Shown here one piece after another: positions 62,988-64,000 of a DNA stretch of 64,000 bases. The position numbers and the translations under genes are program-made. Position 1 is the first letter of the stretch; each line of letters opens with the position of its first letter. Below the pieces are notes generated by a model. It saw only the letters and a list, made by a program, of their open reading frames with translations. It had not been told where the DNA came from and ran no database searches. Source of the DNA: Hydrocarboniphaga sp. (GTDB lineage Bacteria; Pseudomonadota; Gammaproteobacteria; Nevskiales; Nevskiaceae); NCBI RefSeq assembly GCF_028291725.1, contig NZ_JAQGNT010000029.1:1-64000 (forward strand), in the 5' to 3' direction.

Positions 62988-64000
62988 CTAGCCCGCCGCC
63001 TGCAACGGCTGCGGGACTTTTCGAAAATCTTCAGGGAAATAATCCAGTGCCGACAGCACCGGATACGGCGTCAGACCGCCGAGCGCACACAGCGAGCCGA
63101 ACGTCATCGTCTCGCACAGATCGCGCAGCAGCGCTTCCTGCTTGGGTGAGTCCAGCCCACTGCACAGCCGGTCGATCACTTCGACGCCGCGCGTCGAGCC
63201 GATGCGGCAGGGCGTGCATTTGCCGCAGGATTCGATCGCGCAGAACTCCATCGCGTAACGCGCCTGCGCCGCCATGTCGACGGTGTCGTCGAACACCACG
63301 ATGCCGCCGTGGCCGAGCATGCCCTTGACCGCGGCGAAAGCCTCGTAGTCCAGCGGCGTATCGAAGGTCGACTCGGGCATGTACGCGCCGAGCGGGCCGC
63401 CGACCTGCACCGCGCGGATCGGCCGGCCGCTGATGGTGCCGCCGCCGTAGTCATAGAGCAGCTCGCGCAAGCTCATGCCGAACGCAATCTCGACCAGGCC
63501 GCCCTGCTTGATGTTGCCGGCGAGTTGCATCGGTAGCGTGCCGCGCGAGCGGCCCATGCCGAAGTTCTTGTAGTACGCGGCGCCGCGCTCGAAGATCACC
63601 GGCACCGAGGCGAAGGTGATCACGTTGTTGATCACCGTCGGCTGGCCAAACAGGCCCTTGATCGCCGGCAGCGGCGGCTTGAAGCGGATCTGCCCGCGCT
63701 TGCCCTCGATCGATTCCAGCAGCGCGGTTTCTTCGCCGCAGATGTAGGCGCCGGCACCGAGCCGCACTTCCAGATCGAAGCGCTTGCCGCTGCCGCGGAT
63801 GTCGCCGCCCAGATAGCCGCGCGCGGTCGCCGTCGCGATCGCCGCGTTCAGCGCGCGATGCGCATGCGGATATTCGCAGCGCAGATAGATATAGCCGCGC
63901 GTGGCACCGACCGCGAGGCCGGCGATGGTCATGCCCTCGATCAGCGTGTACGGATCGCCTTCCATCAGCATGCGATCCGAGAACGTGCCGGAGTCGCCTT
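62988..64000 (-). CDS. fdsB: NAD-dependent formate dehydrogenase, beta subunit (5' end outside window)
   Basis: The window holds 337 C-terminal codons; the frame stays open to the last base. NuoF-like subunit that passes electrons from FdsA to NAD+. FMN/NAD-binding part: RLGAGAYICGEETALLESIEGKRGQIRFKPPLPA; 4Fe-4S cysteines in ESCGKCTPCRIGSTRG and FGSLCALGG. It ends 9 bases before the fdsA start; in known operons fdsG lies upstream, beyond the right edge here. Confidence 0.95.
   Translation of the reverse strand, partial: GDSGTFSDRMLMEGDPYTLIEGMTIAGLAVGATRGYIYLRCEYPHAHRALNAAIATATARGYLGGDIRGSGKRFDLEVRLGAGAYICGEETALLESIEGKRGQIRFKPPLPAIKGLFGQPTVINNVITFASVPVIFERGAAYYKNFGMGRSRGTLPMQLAGNIKQGGLVEIAFGMSLRELLYDYGGGTISGRPIRAVQVGGPLGAYMPESTFDTPLDYEAFAAVKGMLGHGGIVVFDDTVDMAAQARYAMEFCAIESCGKCTPCRIGSTRGVEVIDRLCSGLDSPKQEALLRDLCETMTFGSLCALGGLTPYPVLSALDYFPEDFRKVPQPLQAAG

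Overview
The window is high-GC proteobacterial chromosome with no plasmid, phage or rRNA signal. Red-type (form IC) RubisCO with cbbX, an NrdA carrying two ATP-cones, abundant REP-type palindromes and XoxF/Fds C1 genes suggest a Beta- or Gammaproteobacterium. I lean towards a Nevskiales/Xanthomonadales-like gammaproteobacterium; this is inference, not a database result. The strain looks like a facultative autotrophic methylotroph: it can oxidise methanol through formaldehyde and formate to CO2 and re-fix CO2 through the Calvin cycle.

Layout. 1-3.6 kb: tail of an unknown gene, then two minus-strand genes, a membrane-anchored SUMF1/FGE-fold protein and a zinc-ribbon Ser/Thr kinase that carries the same fold at its C-terminus. 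3.7-9.7 kb: a DUF1338 protein, the GDP-mannose enzyme ManC, and class Ia ribonucleotide reductase alpha chain NrdA behind a probable pair of NrdR boxes, closed by a terminator (no nrdB follows). 10-27.8 kb: a REP-free accessory island of acyl-CoA catabolism. It holds a crotonase, a thiolase, a TonB-dependent receptor, a small outer-membrane protein, an aldehyde dehydrogenase, a nitroreductase, two acyl-CoA dehydrogenases, an acyl-CoA synthetase, a PaaG-like crotonase, an alpha-methylacyl-CoA racemase, an HSD10-like dehydrogenase, AraC and TetR regulators and a DUF2236 (MpaB/Lcp-type) oxygenase. Together these read as uptake, oxidative C=C cleavage and beta-oxidation of a methyl-branched isoprenoid-like substrate. 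A Fic protein with a glutamine in place of the catalytic histidine follows.

29.3-41.2 kb: cbbR, divergent from cbbLS-cbbX-cbbF-cbbP-cbbT-cbbZ-cbbA-cbbE-cbbY, a nearly complete Calvin cycle operon interrupted by REP elements. 41.3-54.1 kb: S-formylglutathione hydrolase; lanthanide-type methanol dehydrogenase xoxF with a XoxJ-ankyrin fusion and a cytochrome c; the mxaRSACKL maturation genes; and glutathione-dependent formaldehyde dehydrogenase. 54.4-64 kb: a sigma54 activator, a formaldehyde-activating enzyme (gfa) preceded by a tiny ORF, a porin, and the NAD-dependent formate dehydrogenase operon fdsB-fdsA-fdhD-fdsD (fdsB runs off the right edge).

Three well-spaced sigma54 (-24/-12) promoter matches lie upstream of xoxF, frmA and the porin. 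The only sigma54 activator in the window sits among them, which suggests one regulon for methanol/formaldehyde oxidation. At least five families of short palindromic repeats are scattered between genes; one copy supplies the stop codon of cbbE and the only available starts of cbbY.
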